A stretch of DNA of 35,074 nucleotides from Methanolobus sp. (lineage in GTDB: Archaea > Halobacteriota > Methanosarcinia > Methanosarcinales > Methanosarcinaceae). The stretch lies in the NCBI GenBank assembly GCA_030154025.1, contig JASKKT010000022.1, positions 1 to 35,074 on the forward strand, written 5' to 3'. The position numbers were made by a program, and so were the translations under genes. Position 1 is the stretch's first letter. Every line of letters starts with the position of its first letter. The notes under the pieces are model-generated. The model was given only the letters and a program-made list of their open reading frames with translations. It was not told where the DNA came from and made no database searches. Shown piece after piece: positions 23,952 through 32,499 of the stretch.

Positions 23952-23975
23952 AATAACCCCGGGTTATGCTATATA
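23952..23975 (+). promoter_or_regulatory. Promoter of the fusion methyltransferase operon with palindromic operator
   Basis: A perfect palindrome ATAACCCCGGGTTAT (23953-23967) abuts the TATA element CTATATAC (23970-23976). It fits the same ATWACYNNNRGTTAT-plus-TATA pattern as three other promoters in the window (16-18 of 24 positions). Transcription would start near 24000, which excludes the GTG at 23995 as start codon. Confidence 0.65.
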
Positions 23976-24048
23976 CAATAATTTCCTACTCTCTGTGTCA
24001 ATAGTAGACAGTAAATCGCTATTGAAAAAAATAAATTGGAGGTATATT

Positions 24049-25953
24049 ATGGAAGCTGCTATTCTGAACAAATTAGCGGAAGCTGTAGTTGAAGGCGATG
24101 AAGAGCTTGCACAGGAACTTGCGCAGAATGTCATCGATGAAGGATTAGATCCCTACGAGGCAATTGTAGATGGCCTGGCCAGGGGAATGATGATAATCAG
24201 TGACAAGTATGAAAAGGGAGAAGCATTCGTCCCGCATCTGCTTATTGCTTCAGGAGCAATGTATGCAGGCATGGATATCCTAAGCCCTGCAATGAAGAAA
24301 GCAGGATCTAACGAAGCTGCTGTTGGAGTAATTGGCAGTATTGAGGGTGATGTGCATGATATAGGCAAGAACCTTGTCAAGACAATGCTCTCTGCATCAG
24401 GTTTCAAGATGATCGACCTGGGTGCGGACACACCTGTGGAGAAGTTTGTCGAGGCTGCCAAAGAGCATAAAGCAGACCTTATTTCCATGAGCGCTTTGAT
24501 GACAACCACCATGGTGAACATGGAAAAGGTCATTGAGATGCTTCAGGAAGAAGGCATACGCGACTCCCTGAAAGTAATGATCGGCGGAGCACCGGTGTCG
24601 GAAGAATTTGCAAAGCAGATCGGGGCTGACTCGACCCATGCAGATGCAATGCATGCAAGCCACTGGGCAAGTGAGAGCGTAAAGCAGTTAGAACCTAACC
24701 AGATAAGGTGGACCCAGGAGAAGGTAAGCCTTGGTAAAGTGAAGTACAGGGAACAGCTCTCTAAAAAGAAGGTAAAGGGCAAGACTGATATCGGACTGGA
24801 AACTGCCAGGCAGATTATCGAAGAGTTCGAAAAGGTCGGTGTCAAGTCAAAAGAGCAGATGACCCACATGGACAGGACCCTGGCTGCAATGGGGGACAAG
24901 AAAGTCGACAGGCTGCCTGTATATCCGCTTGCCTGCGGTATCATGAGGAAGTTTGCCAACCAGAACTACAAGCAGTATGCGACCAGTCCCAATGCATTTG
25001 TGGAAAGTGCATTCCTTGGGTCCAAATATCTGGACACAGACATGTTCGTTGGACTGATCGACCTTTCAGCCACTTCCTCTGACTTTGGCTGCAAGATCAA
25101 GTACCCTGAAGATGATACTCCTTCCTCTGAAGGCCACCTTAAGAGTTACGAAAACCTTGAAACCCCTGAGGTCAAAGAAGGGACCCGCGCATATGAACTT
25201 ATAATGGCATCAAAAGCAGCAACTGAGAAACTGAACAAGGAACTGAACACTCCTTTTGTTGGTTTCCATGAGGGGCCACTTCTCACCCTTACCCAGCTCA
25301 TGGGTGCAGATAGAGTGCTTATGGATATGAAGACCCACCCGGATGTTGTGCTTGAGGCTTTGCAGAAATGTACAGATTATATCTGCCAGGTATCCGAGCT
25401 CTTCTTTGAAGAGAATGCCTGCAACGCCTTGTGTATAGACAACCTCTGGTCCAACAACGTTATCATGAGCGAAGAGGACTACTGGAAGTTCGACGGTAAG
25501 TTTGTCTATGACCAGCATCTGCCTCTCTTCAAAAAGTACGACCAGCCCTACATAATCCACAACTGCGCCGATGCAGTGCACTTTGACACCCAGATCAAGA
25601 AGTTTGGTACAAAACTGTACAGCTACGCATACTATCCGAAGCAGAGAAGCAAGGGATCCCAGAACTATGCAGACCTTATTCCCAAGTACGGTGACATGTG
25701 CTGCATGATGGGTGAGATCAACCCCATAGACTTTATGGACAACTCAGCCAGTGGCGTCCAGAAGATCCGGACTGATACAAAGTCTTTGCTTGAAGGTGTC
25801 CTCCCCGTGCTCAAGGAGAACGGACTGCAGTCCAAGTATGTAATGTCTTCAGGATGTGAGATCCCGCCAGGAGGACCGCTGAACACTGTCAAGGCTATGG
25901 TGGACACGGTCAAGGAACTTGGTCCGCAGCTGCAGAAAAGTGTTATTGGATAA
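24049..25953 (+). CDS. Fused corrinoid protein/methylcobamide:CoM methyltransferase (Mts type)
   Basis: A 634-residue fusion. Residues 1-220 are a corrinoid protein with GDVHDIGKNLV (His103 as cobalt ligand). Residues 220-270 form a charged linker. Residues 270-634 are a UroD-fold methyltransferase with zinc ligands His504 and Cys506 (IIHNCAD) and Cys603 (SSGCEIP). This architecture is that of MtsD/MtsF/MtsH of Methanosarcina acetivorans, which carry out methyl transfer between methyl sulfides and coenzyme M in one polypeptide. The frame extends to a GTG at 23995, but GGAGGT at 24038-24043 and the predicted transcription start favour the ATG at 24049. A terminator-like hairpin follows, so this first gene may be made in excess over the accessory genes behind it. 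Substrate (methanethiol, dimethyl sulfide or another) is inferred. Confidence 0.88.
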   Translation: MEAAILNKLAEAVVEGDEELAQELAQNVIDEGLDPYEAIVDGLARGMMIISDKYEKGEAFVPHLLIASGAMYAGMDILSPAMKKAGSNEAAVGVIGSIEGDVHDIGKNLVKTMLSASGFKMIDLGADTPVEKFVEAAKEHKADLISMSALMTTTMVNMEKVIEMLQEEGIRDSLKVMIGGAPVSEEFAKQIGADSTHADAMHASHWASESVKQLEPNQIRWTQEKVSLGKVKYREQLSKKKVKGKTDIGLETARQIIEEFEKVGVKSKEQMTHMDRTLAAMGDKKVDRLPVYPLACGIMRKFANQNYKQYATSPNAFVESAFLGSKYLDTDMFVGLIDLSATSSDFGCKIKYPEDDTPSSEGHLKSYENLETPEVKEGTRAYELIMASKAATEKLNKELNTPFVGFHEGPLLTLTQLMGADRVLMDMKTHPDVVLEALQKCTDYICQVSELFFEENACNALCIDNLWSNNVIMSEEDYWKFDGKFVYDQHLPLFKKYDQPYIIHNCADAVHFDTQIKKFGTKLYSYAYYPKQRSKGSQNYADLIPKYGDMCCMMGEINPIDFMDNSASGVQKIRTDTKSLLEGVLPVLKENGLQSKYVMSSGCEIPPGGPLNTVKAMVDTVKELGPQLQKSVIG

Positions 25954-25955
25954 AT

Positions 25956-25977
25956 AAGGGAGTTAATTCCCTTTTTT
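25956..25977 (+). terminator. Attenuator/terminator after the fusion gene
   Basis: AAGGGA (25956-25961) pairs with TCCCTT (25968-25973) and runs into a T-rich tract (TTTT to 25977). It begins two bases after the stop. Since the following genes lack an obvious promoter, partial read-through is likely. Confidence 0.6.
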
Positions 25978-26039
25978 ATCTATTTGTTTTTGCGATGCAG
26001 CGGGGTGATTGATGATAATATGGGTCTTTATCCGCTAAA

Positions 26040-26056
26040 GGCGGCTGAATGCCGCC
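26040..26056 (+). other. GC-rich hairpin in the leader of the hydantoinase-like gene
   Basis: GGCGGC (26040-26045) pairs with GCCGCC (26051-26056) around TGAAT, 38 nt before the ATG at 26095. It may be a processing or stabilising element between the two genes. Confidence 0.4.
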
Positions 26057-26094
26057 CTACCTTCCATCGCTTTATTCAAGAAAAGGTGACTATC

Positions 26095-28044
26095 ATGAAC
26101 ACTCAACTTGGGAATCTGGGACTTGGTATCGATACAGGCGGTACTTACACTGACGCAGTAATAATGGATCTTGCAAAGGGAGAGATAATCGACTCATTTA
26201 AATCACTGACAACTTATCCTGACCTGGTAAAAGGCATAGAAGATACCCTGCGGGGTCTGGATCAGGAATATCTTAAAAAGGTCGGCTTTACTTCCGTATC
26301 AACAACCCTGGCAACTAATACCACACTTGAAGGCAAAGGGTATCCTGCGGGCCTTATTCTCATTGGTTACTCCATAAGTAAGGAACTACCTACCGATTAT
26401 GTGATCTCCGTTGATGGAGGACATGATTCTGACGGCAATGAGACCCATACGCTTGGAAACCTGGAGGATATCAGGGATTTTGTGCTGCAGAACCGGAACA
26501 AAGTAGCTGCGTTTGCTATCTCCTCCTACTTTGGTGTGAGGAATCCTGAACACGAGCTCCGTGTAAAAGAGTATGTCCGTGAGCTGACAGACCTTCCTGT
26601 GGTATGCGGGCATGAGCTTTCCCTGAGCCTCGGCGCCTATGAAAGGGCAGTCACTGCATTGCTGAATGCCCAGCTTATACCTGTTATAGACGATTTTATC
26701 AAATCCGTTTTATCCGTAATGAAAAAGATGGGGATCGATTCCACACTGATGATGATGAAATGCGACGGTTCCCTTGTCAGGATAGAGAAAGCTCTCGAAA
26801 AACCGGTGGAATCCATTTTCTCGGGGCCTGCTGCAAGTCTTGTAGGCGCGGCCCATCTGACAGGTCTTAAGACCTGCGTAGCCCTGGATATTGGGGGAAC
26901 GAGCACAGATATTGCAATGATACGCGATGGTATCCCGATAGTAAATGATTCAGGCGCTGTTGTCGGGGGCTGGAGCACCATGGTGAAGGCCATAAAAATG
27001 GATACTTCCGCCCTTGGCGGGGACAGCCATGTATGGGTGCAGAAGAAAACGTATATTGGTCCAAAAAGAGTGATACCTCTATGCCTGGCTGCATCGGAAT
27101 ATCCTGCCCTAATAGAGAAGCTGGCTACCCCTGATAAGTTCTCTCCACGTATGATGACTGATTTAATGCAGCCAACTGCATTCTTCTTAAGCAGGAATGG
27201 ATGTTCTTTATGCATGAAGTTGTCTGATCTTAGTGGAGAGGAAGTAAAGGTACTCGAAGCAATTGGAGATAATCCTTCATCCTTATCGGATATAGAGAAA
27301 AAGTTAAAGATGCACCCACTCATGTTCATCGATATTCTCCGCTCCCTTGTCAGGAAGAGGTATGTCCAGCAGATAGGCTTCACGCCCACGGATGCACTGC
27401 ATGTTCTGGGAGAATATCACGAATGGAACAGAACAGCATCTTTTATGGGCGCGGACATACTTGCCTCTTATCTCAACATGGGCAGGGATGAATTCTGTAT
27501 CAAATTAAAAGAGGAGTTCCAGAAAAATCTTGCTTTGCACCTGGTCTCATATTTTGGTTCCGATATTAAAAAAGAGGATGTCCGGAAGTTCCTGGAATGC
27601 TCAGATGCCATTGTATTCAGGCCCAGGATCCCTGTTGTAATGGTCGGTGCTCCCGTGAAGGCCTATGAAAAGGAGCTGGGCAGCATTATCGAAGCTGATA
27701 CAAGGATCCCTGACTATTATGAGGTCGGCAATGCTGTGGGTGCACTTGTGGGTGACGTTATATACAGGACAGAAATGCTGATAAGGCCTTCAACTGCTGG
27801 CAGTTCCAGCTATACTCTCTTTTCAGATAAAGGAAGGCATGTGTTTGACGATCATAAGGAAGCAGTGGATCACGCAATTGCACATGCCGAGCAGTCTGTG
27901 AAAGAATACATGAGAGGCTATGGGTTGAGCATGGAAAATGTCAATTTCGAGCTTAAAATGAACGATATCGGAAGCATGGGTACGCTTCCTCTTGAAACAA
28001 AACTTGTCGGAATCGCTGTGGGCAGCCCCAGGAGGGGCATATGA
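26095..28044 (+). CDS. Hydantoinase/oxoprolinase-family ATPase (HyuA-like)
   Basis: A 649-residue protein with both phosphate-binding motifs of the HyuA/ASKHA fold: GIDTGGTYTD (11-20) and ALDIGGTSTD (263-272), plus FSGPAASLVGAAHL and GFTPTDALHVLG. The frame opens at 25984, but AGGTGA five bases before the ATG at 26095 and the family N-terminus fix the start. No HyuB/oxoprolinase B or acetone-carboxylase partner is nearby. In this operon its ATPase fold suggests a service role, such as reactivating or maturing the corrinoid/methyltransferase protein, as RamA does with a related fold. That role is inferred. It overlaps the chaperonin gene by four bases. Confidence 0.82.
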   Translation: MNTQLGNLGLGIDTGGTYTDAVIMDLAKGEIIDSFKSLTTYPDLVKGIEDTLRGLDQEYLKKVGFTSVSTTLATNTTLEGKGYPAGLILIGYSISKELPTDYVISVDGGHDSDGNETHTLGNLEDIRDFVLQNRNKVAAFAISSYFGVRNPEHELRVKEYVRELTDLPVVCGHELSLSLGAYERAVTALLNAQLIPVIDDFIKSVLSVMKKMGIDSTLMMMKCDGSLVRIEKALEKPVESIFSGPAASLVGAAHLTGLKTCVALDIGGTSTDIAMIRDGIPIVNDSGAVVGGWSTMVKAIKMDTSALGGDSHVWVQKKTYIGPKRVIPLCLAASEYPALIEKLATPDKFSPRMMTDLMQPTAFFLSRNGCSLCMKLSDLSGEEVKVLEAIGDNPSSLSDIEKKLKMHPLMFIDILRSLVRKRYVQQIGFTPTDALHVLGEYHEWNRTASFMGADILASYLNMGRDEFCIKLKEEFQKNLALHLVSYFGSDIKKEDVRKFLECSDAIVFRPRIPVVMVGAPVKAYEKELGSIIEADTRIPDYYEVGNAVGALVGDVIYRTEMLIRPSTAGSSSYTLFSDKGRHVFDDHKEAVDHAIAHAEQSVKEYMRGYGLSMENVNFELKMNDIGSMGTLPLETKLVGIAVGSPRRGI

Positions 28045-29648
28045 GCAGTTTAATGGCATCGGAGCACGGAACTCACGAATTGGACAGCATGGCTGCCCTT
28101 CGCCAGAGCGTGCGTAACCGTATCGTAATAACAGGTGACGTGGAGGAAAACGAGCTGTTGTACCAGATGCATCAGGCTTCCCGGGATATAAAGGATCTTT
28201 TTGCATCGTCTTTCGGTCCCTGCGGAATGAGCAAGATCATAATCAGTCCCACAGACGATATTTACATGACAAGCGATGGGAAGACCATTATTGAAGAGAT
28301 AGATGTGCTGCACCCGGTGGTCACGTCCCTCAAAAAACTCGCAATATCAATGGATAAAGCATGTGGTGACGGTACAAAAACAGCGGTCATCCTGGCAGCC
28401 TCACTCATCGGGAACGCAGTCAGGCTTGCAGGCCAGGGCCTGCATCCTGCAACCATCATAAAAGGATATCAGCTTGCATTGAACAAAGCTTATGAGATCC
28501 TTGAATATGAGAGTATGCAGGTAGTATCTGAGGAAGATTTCAATTCAGTGATAGAGAATGCCAGCCTGAGTAAAGGAGTGGAACCCAGGCAGGCCAGAAA
28601 GATCACAGAACTTGTAACGAGAACGATCTCGAATCTCAAAAGCACTGATGATGGCTCCCGGATCGAGCTTAATGACTACGTCAAGATCATTAAGAAAGTA
28701 GGCGGGCCTGAGATAGAATGTATCCCTGGCATAATCCTTGACGAGACTCCTGTAAGGGATGACATGCCACAGCACATCAAAGATGCAAGGATCCTCATAT
28801 TGAACTACAATGTCAGATTTGAGAGCAAGATAATAAACTCCCAGCGCAATATACGGATAGAAGGTACTGATAATTCAATGCTTCTGATGCAGGAGCAGGC
28901 AAGGTCGCTAAAGGGCCTTGCAAAGAAAATTATAGATTCGGGAGCAGACCTGGTGCTATGTGAAGGAAGTGTGGATGAATCTGTGGAGGATTCTCTTGCA
29001 AAGCACGGTGTCCTGCTTTTTAAGAAGCTCAAGATGAAGGACCTGGAGATGATCTCTAAAGCAACGGGTGCTAGTATCGTTTCCATAAAGGATGATATCC
29101 TGCCTGATGATCTTGGATTTGCGGACGAGGTGAATGTCAGGAAAAAATGTGATGAGCACTTCCTTTTCCTTTCTGTCAGTGGACAGCCCATATCCACCAT
29201 TTTGATATGGGAGCCTTTTGGCTACGGCCTTGAGAAGCTTGAGGAGGCAGTTGATGATGCTCTCAATAATGCAGCTTTCCTGATGAAGGGCCCGTTTGTC
29301 GTAAGTGGGGGCGGGTGTATCGAATTCGTGCTCTCGCAGATGCTCAGGCGATATGCATCTACTATTGAGGGGAAGGAGCAGCTTGCCGTAATTGAATATG
29401 CAAATGCCCTTGAAGAAATTCCCAGGATACTGGCCCGGAATGCCGGAATGAATGCAACCGATGCAATGGTTCAGATGCTGCACTATTATGGCAAGGGGAT
29501 CGACTGCAGGATAGACCGGACAGGAGAGGTGGTTCCGAATATTCCTCCTGTATATGATCCATCGAGCATAAAGAAATTGTCCGTTATTGCAGCAACAGAA
29601 TCGGTGAATAGCTTACTGAGGATAGATAAGATACTACTGAAAAAATAG
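28041..29648 (+). CDS. Divergent group II chaperonin (thermosome/Hsp60-like)
   Basis: A 535-residue chaperonin of the thermosome/CCT family. Family motifs: FGPCGMSKIII (58-68), TSDGKTIIEEI (77-87), GDGTKTAVILAASL (109-122), VSGGGCIEF and AVDDALNNA. The nucleotide loop normally GDGTT is GDGTK (Lys113), and NDGATIL is SDGKTII. The Asp of the hydrolysis region (DDA) is kept. It lacks the Gly/Met-rich tail of housekeeping thermosomes and ends DKILLKK. Divergent chaperonins (Hsp60-4 and -5) have been reported in Methanosarcina acetivorans, and I recall one being near an mts gene. AGGAGGGG precedes the ATG. Coupled to the ATPase gene upstream, it is probably dedicated to folding or assembling the methyltransferase proteins of this operon. 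Confidence 0.85.
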   Translation: MSSLMASEHGTHELDSMAALRQSVRNRIVITGDVEENELLYQMHQASRDIKDLFASSFGPCGMSKIIISPTDDIYMTSDGKTIIEEIDVLHPVVTSLKKLAISMDKACGDGTKTAVILAASLIGNAVRLAGQGLHPATIIKGYQLALNKAYEILEYESMQVVSEEDFNSVIENASLSKGVEPRQARKITELVTRTISNLKSTDDGSRIELNDYVKIIKKVGGPEIECIPGIILDETPVRDDMPQHIKDARILILNYNVRFESKIINSQRNIRIEGTDNSMLLMQEQARSLKGLAKKIIDSGADLVLCEGSVDESVEDSLAKHGVLLFKKLKMKDLEMISKATGASIVSIKDDILPDDLGFADEVNVRKKCDEHFLFLSVSGQPISTILIWEPFGYGLEKLEEAVDDALNNAAFLMKGPFVVSGGGCIEFVLSQMLRRYASTIEGKEQLAVIEYANALEEIPRILARNAGMNATDAMVQMLHYYGKGIDCRIDRTGEVVPNIPPVYDPSSIKKLSVIAATESVNSLLRIDKILLKK

Positions 29649-29675
29649 CCGTCGTCAATAAGGAGGGAATCACAG

Positions 29676-30788
29676 ATGACCGAGGAAATGACATCAAAGG
29701 AGCGTTTTATCAATGCTCTTGAAATGAAGGAAGTTGACAGGGTACCGCTTGGATACCTGTGGTTTGGAGCGGGCAACGCAGTTCTTGATCGCATGAACGC
29801 AACGATGCAGGACGTTTACTATTCCGCCAGGGGAATTGCCAGGGCTCAGGTATTGGCAAGGGAGATGTATCATCATGACAATGTCATGTCACCCTGGGGC
29901 TGCTTGTTAGTGGAAGCAGAAGCCCTGGGTGCAAAACTGAACACTAGAACCAACGCTTATCCCACCATAGCTGAATTCCCCTTGAGCTCTGCCAGAGAAT
30001 ATGAGAAGATAAATCCAAGGGATATGGAGCGTTCAGAGAGAGTAAGAACCATAGAGGAATCCATTGTCCTGCTCAAAAAAGAGCTTGGGGATGAGGCTTT
30101 TATCAGCTGTGCCTCCCTTACTCCTCTTATGCTTGCCTCTCAGGTGATGGACGGAAGCCGGATGTGCATGGAGATGATCAGGAATAAGGACCAGCTCCAT
30201 GAATTGCTGGAGCTTCTCACTGAAAGCTGTATCATTTTTGCGGACAGGATGCTGGATGCAGGAGCAGACGGGGTATTTGCAGAGAACGGAGGCAGTACAG
30301 CAGATCTTTTCAGTCCTGAGATGGCAAAGGAGTTTGGTTCACGTTATACAAAGGAAGTATATTCTCATATACAGGACCGGGGTGGATATGTGATATCCCA
30401 TAACTGTGCAGCCCATGCGTTCCATGAGCTGGAGCTGGCCCTTGAGCCAGATGCCCTGAACTTTGCATTTGGTGACGTAAAGTCACTGGGAAAGAATTAT
30501 GGTGTTGAGTGCGGGAAACTCCATAACCATAAAAGCATAGGATGTGCACAAAGATACTGTTTCAGGGAATTTAAGCCTTTCCAGGATGCGGGTGTATGCC
30601 TGATGGGCAACATCAATCCCTATATCTTCGGTTCCGGTATGCTTAAAGATATTGCCGGAGAGGTCAGGAACTGTATGATGGCTGCCCCTGATAAGGGTTT
30701 CATCCTCTCTACCGGATGTGAGATCCCTCTGGATGCACCTTATGAGGAGATGCAGGTAATGTGGGAGTCAATGAGGGCCTGTTTCTGA
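29676..30788 (+). CDS. Zinc methyltransferase of the UroD/MtaA/MtsA superfamily
   Basis: A 370-residue UroD-fold methyltransferase. Zinc ligands are His242 and Cys244 in ISHNCAAH and Cys348 in LSTGCEIPLD, the same HNC...GCEIP pattern as the C-terminal half of the fusion protein rather than the HIC...GCGI pattern of MtbA. It also has many additional Cys residues (for example Cys279, 290, 295, 308, 333). AAGGAGGG precedes the ATG; it follows the chaperonin by 27 nt and precedes ramA 2 by 12 nt, so the genes are surely co-transcribed. It may be a second methyltransferase that demethylates a substrate onto the fusion's corrinoid domain, or passes its methyl to a thiol. Direction and substrate are not visible. 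Confidence 0.82.
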   Translation: MTEEMTSKERFINALEMKEVDRVPLGYLWFGAGNAVLDRMNATMQDVYYSARGIARAQVLAREMYHHDNVMSPWGCLLVEAEALGAKLNTRTNAYPTIAEFPLSSAREYEKINPRDMERSERVRTIEESIVLLKKELGDEAFISCASLTPLMLASQVMDGSRMCMEMIRNKDQLHELLELLTESCIIFADRMLDAGADGVFAENGGSTADLFSPEMAKEFGSRYTKEVYSHIQDRGGYVISHNCAAHAFHELELALEPDALNFAFGDVKSLGKNYGVECGKLHNHKSIGCAQRYCFREFKPFQDAGVCLMGNINPYIFGSGMLKDIAGEVRNCMMAAPDKGFILSTGCEIPLDAPYEEMQVMWESMRACF

Positions 30789-30800
30789 TGGAGGCTTAAG

Positions 30801-32435
30801 ATGTATGGAATTGCAATGGACCTGGGCACAAGCGGTTTCCGTGCACAGCTTATAGATCTTGTTTCCGGAAAGGTGATCAAGACATCCATGACCACCAGAC
30901 ATCCTCTTCCGGGAGCCAATATAACCGACCACCTTGATTTTGCAATTACCGTGGGTGAGGGGCTAGCTCATGAGATAATGACAGATGCAGTGTGCAAACT
31001 GATAAAAAACCTCACTGATGACACTATGCAGATAAGTAAGATAGCAGTGTGCGGGAATCCTATACAATTATCACTCTTCCAGAACTCCGAGATACGGGAC
31101 CTTGCCTATGCAGGCAGGAACATGCAGAAAAGGCTGGGTGTTGAAAATGTGGAGCGACAGGCAAGGATCTTCCCCGCAGCAGATATTTTCAAAGACAGGC
31201 TTGATCTTGGAAGATGCGATATCATAGTGCCTCCGGCAGTTCAGCATGAGGTTGGTGCAGATGCGCTTGCTATGATGCTGGAAACAGATTTCCTGGACCA
31301 GTCGGCTCCCACGCTGGTTACAGACTATGGCACTAATGCTGAAATGGCTATTAAGGTGGGAAACAGGATCATAACAGGAAGTGCTGCTGCAGGTCCGGCT
31401 ATCGAGGGACAGGGAATAAGCTGTGGCATGCTTGCAGGTCCGGGTGCGATATCCGATGTCAACAGCGAAGGGAAATACTGGCGGCTCACAGTGCTTGATG
31501 AGGATATGGCAGGCAGGCCTTCCCATCTGGTCGACCCCCGTACTGGTGATATTATAGAAGAGACAGACATTCGACCTGCAGGAATAACAGGTACTGGCCT
31601 CATTGCCTGCCTGACCCTTGCAATGCAAACAGGACTAATTGAAAAACCTCCAAGACTTAAATACGGAAAACTTATCCTTGGAGAGGGGATACGCATCTCC
31701 GAAAGTGATATAAAGGAAGCAGGCAAGGCCATAGGTGCGATAAGGGCTGCACAGCTGACATTGATAATTGAAGCCGGGCTTGCTTATGAAGAACTTGTGA
31801 ATGCTTACATGACAGGTGCGTCCGGTACCTATGTCGATCCCTGGAAGGCTCTGTACGTGGGTTCCTGCCCCAAGTATACCAGGAGGATAGTCCAGTTCGG
31901 GAATACCTCGCTCTCTCTCGCCAGGAGGATACTGACTGAAGATTCAAAGCTTGCGGAAGTCATCGATCTTGCCAGCAGGATAAAAGTTGACCATCTTATG
32001 ATGGCTACAAGTACTACCTTTAAGAATTTCTATACCTGCGAACTGTCTTTCTGGACAGAAGGCATGGACATGGAATTATATAATAGGTTCCTGAAGATAT
32101 ATAAGCTTCCGGTTCTGCCTGCGGCTTTTAGTGAACCCCTGATGGAAAAGAGCTCCCGGAAAGATATTGCAGAAGCAGGGTCCGAGAGCATAAGGCATGT
32201 TGATGATATCGGTGTTACTCTTGAGGAGATTGCCCCTGGCTGTATAATGTGCCACCAGTGTGAAGATGAATGTCCGGAAAAAGCCATCTCAAGTATCGAG
32301 AATGATGGTGCTCCAGTGGTCAGATACAGTACACGGAGATGTCTCGGGACTGCCTGCAAAAGGTGTGTGAAGGTCTGTCCGGTAAAAGCTATCGAATACA
32401 GGGAGATCAGGATATTATCTGAAGGCAATTATTAA
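30801..32435 (+). CDS. ramA: RamA-type corrinoid protein reductive activase, paralogue 2
   Basis: A 544-residue RamA-family protein, closely similar to the copy at 18605 throughout (GIAMDLGTSGFRAQLIDL, AVCGNPIQLSLFQN, VTDYGTNAEMAI, SAAAGPAIEGQGI, IVQFGNTSLSLA). The ferredoxin tail has CIMCHQCEDECP and, after CLGTAC, KRCVKVCP. GGAGG lies seven bases before the ATG. As the last gene of the five-gene run it is the likely reactivase of the fusion corrinoid protein: ATP-driven reduction of Co(II) to Co(I) after accidental oxidation. A T-run preceded by the palindrome AATGACGTCATT (32484-32495) follows about 50 nt downstream and may end the transcript. Confidence 0.9.
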   Translation: MYGIAMDLGTSGFRAQLIDLVSGKVIKTSMTTRHPLPGANITDHLDFAITVGEGLAHEIMTDAVCKLIKNLTDDTMQISKIAVCGNPIQLSLFQNSEIRDLAYAGRNMQKRLGVENVERQARIFPAADIFKDRLDLGRCDIIVPPAVQHEVGADALAMMLETDFLDQSAPTLVTDYGTNAEMAIKVGNRIITGSAAAGPAIEGQGISCGMLAGPGAISDVNSEGKYWRLTVLDEDMAGRPSHLVDPRTGDIIEETDIRPAGITGTGLIACLTLAMQTGLIEKPPRLKYGKLILGEGIRISESDIKEAGKAIGAIRAAQLTLIIEAGLAYEELVNAYMTGASGTYVDPWKALYVGSCPKYTRRIVQFGNTSLSLARRILTEDSKLAEVIDLASRIKVDHLMMATSTTFKNFYTCELSFWTEGMDMELYNRFLKIYKLPVLPAAFSEPLMEKSSRKDIAEAGSESIRHVDDIGVTLEEIAPGCIMCHQCEDECPEKAISSIENDGAPVVRYSTRRCLGTACKRCVKVCPVKAIEYREIRILSEGNY

Positions 32436-32483
32436 GAAGAGGAGCATGATAGATTCCAAGGATGCTGATGTTATATTCTATTC

Positions 32484-32499
32484 AATGACGTCATTTTTT
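32484..32499 (+). terminator. Palindrome plus T-run between convergent genes
   Basis: The perfect palindrome AATGACGTCATT (32484-32495) runs into TTTT. Since archaeal termination mainly needs a U-run, this is a plausible end for the methyltransferase operon. The arms have no loop, so hairpin formation is weak. Confidence 0.35.

Noticed and set aside
23919-23967. Two CCCCGGG direct repeats (23919-23925 and 23957-23963) as a separate regulatory element
   Set aside because: The motif is short and itself palindromic; the second copy is already part of the promoter palindrome and the first has no matching flanks.
23995-24048. GTG start adding 18 residues to the fusion protein
   Set aside because: It would lie at or before the predicted transcription start and lacks a ribosome site, whereas GGAGGT precedes the ATG at 24049.
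24049-25953. Naming the fusion gene mtsD, mtsF or mtsH
   Set aside because: The architecture matches, but assignment to one isozyme or to methyl-sulfide specificity needs phylogeny or biochemistry, so no symbol was given.
26637-27389. Long - strand frame of 250 codons opposite the hydantoinase-like gene
   Set aside because: The + strand shows HyuA motifs on both sides of this stretch; the antisense frame carries none.
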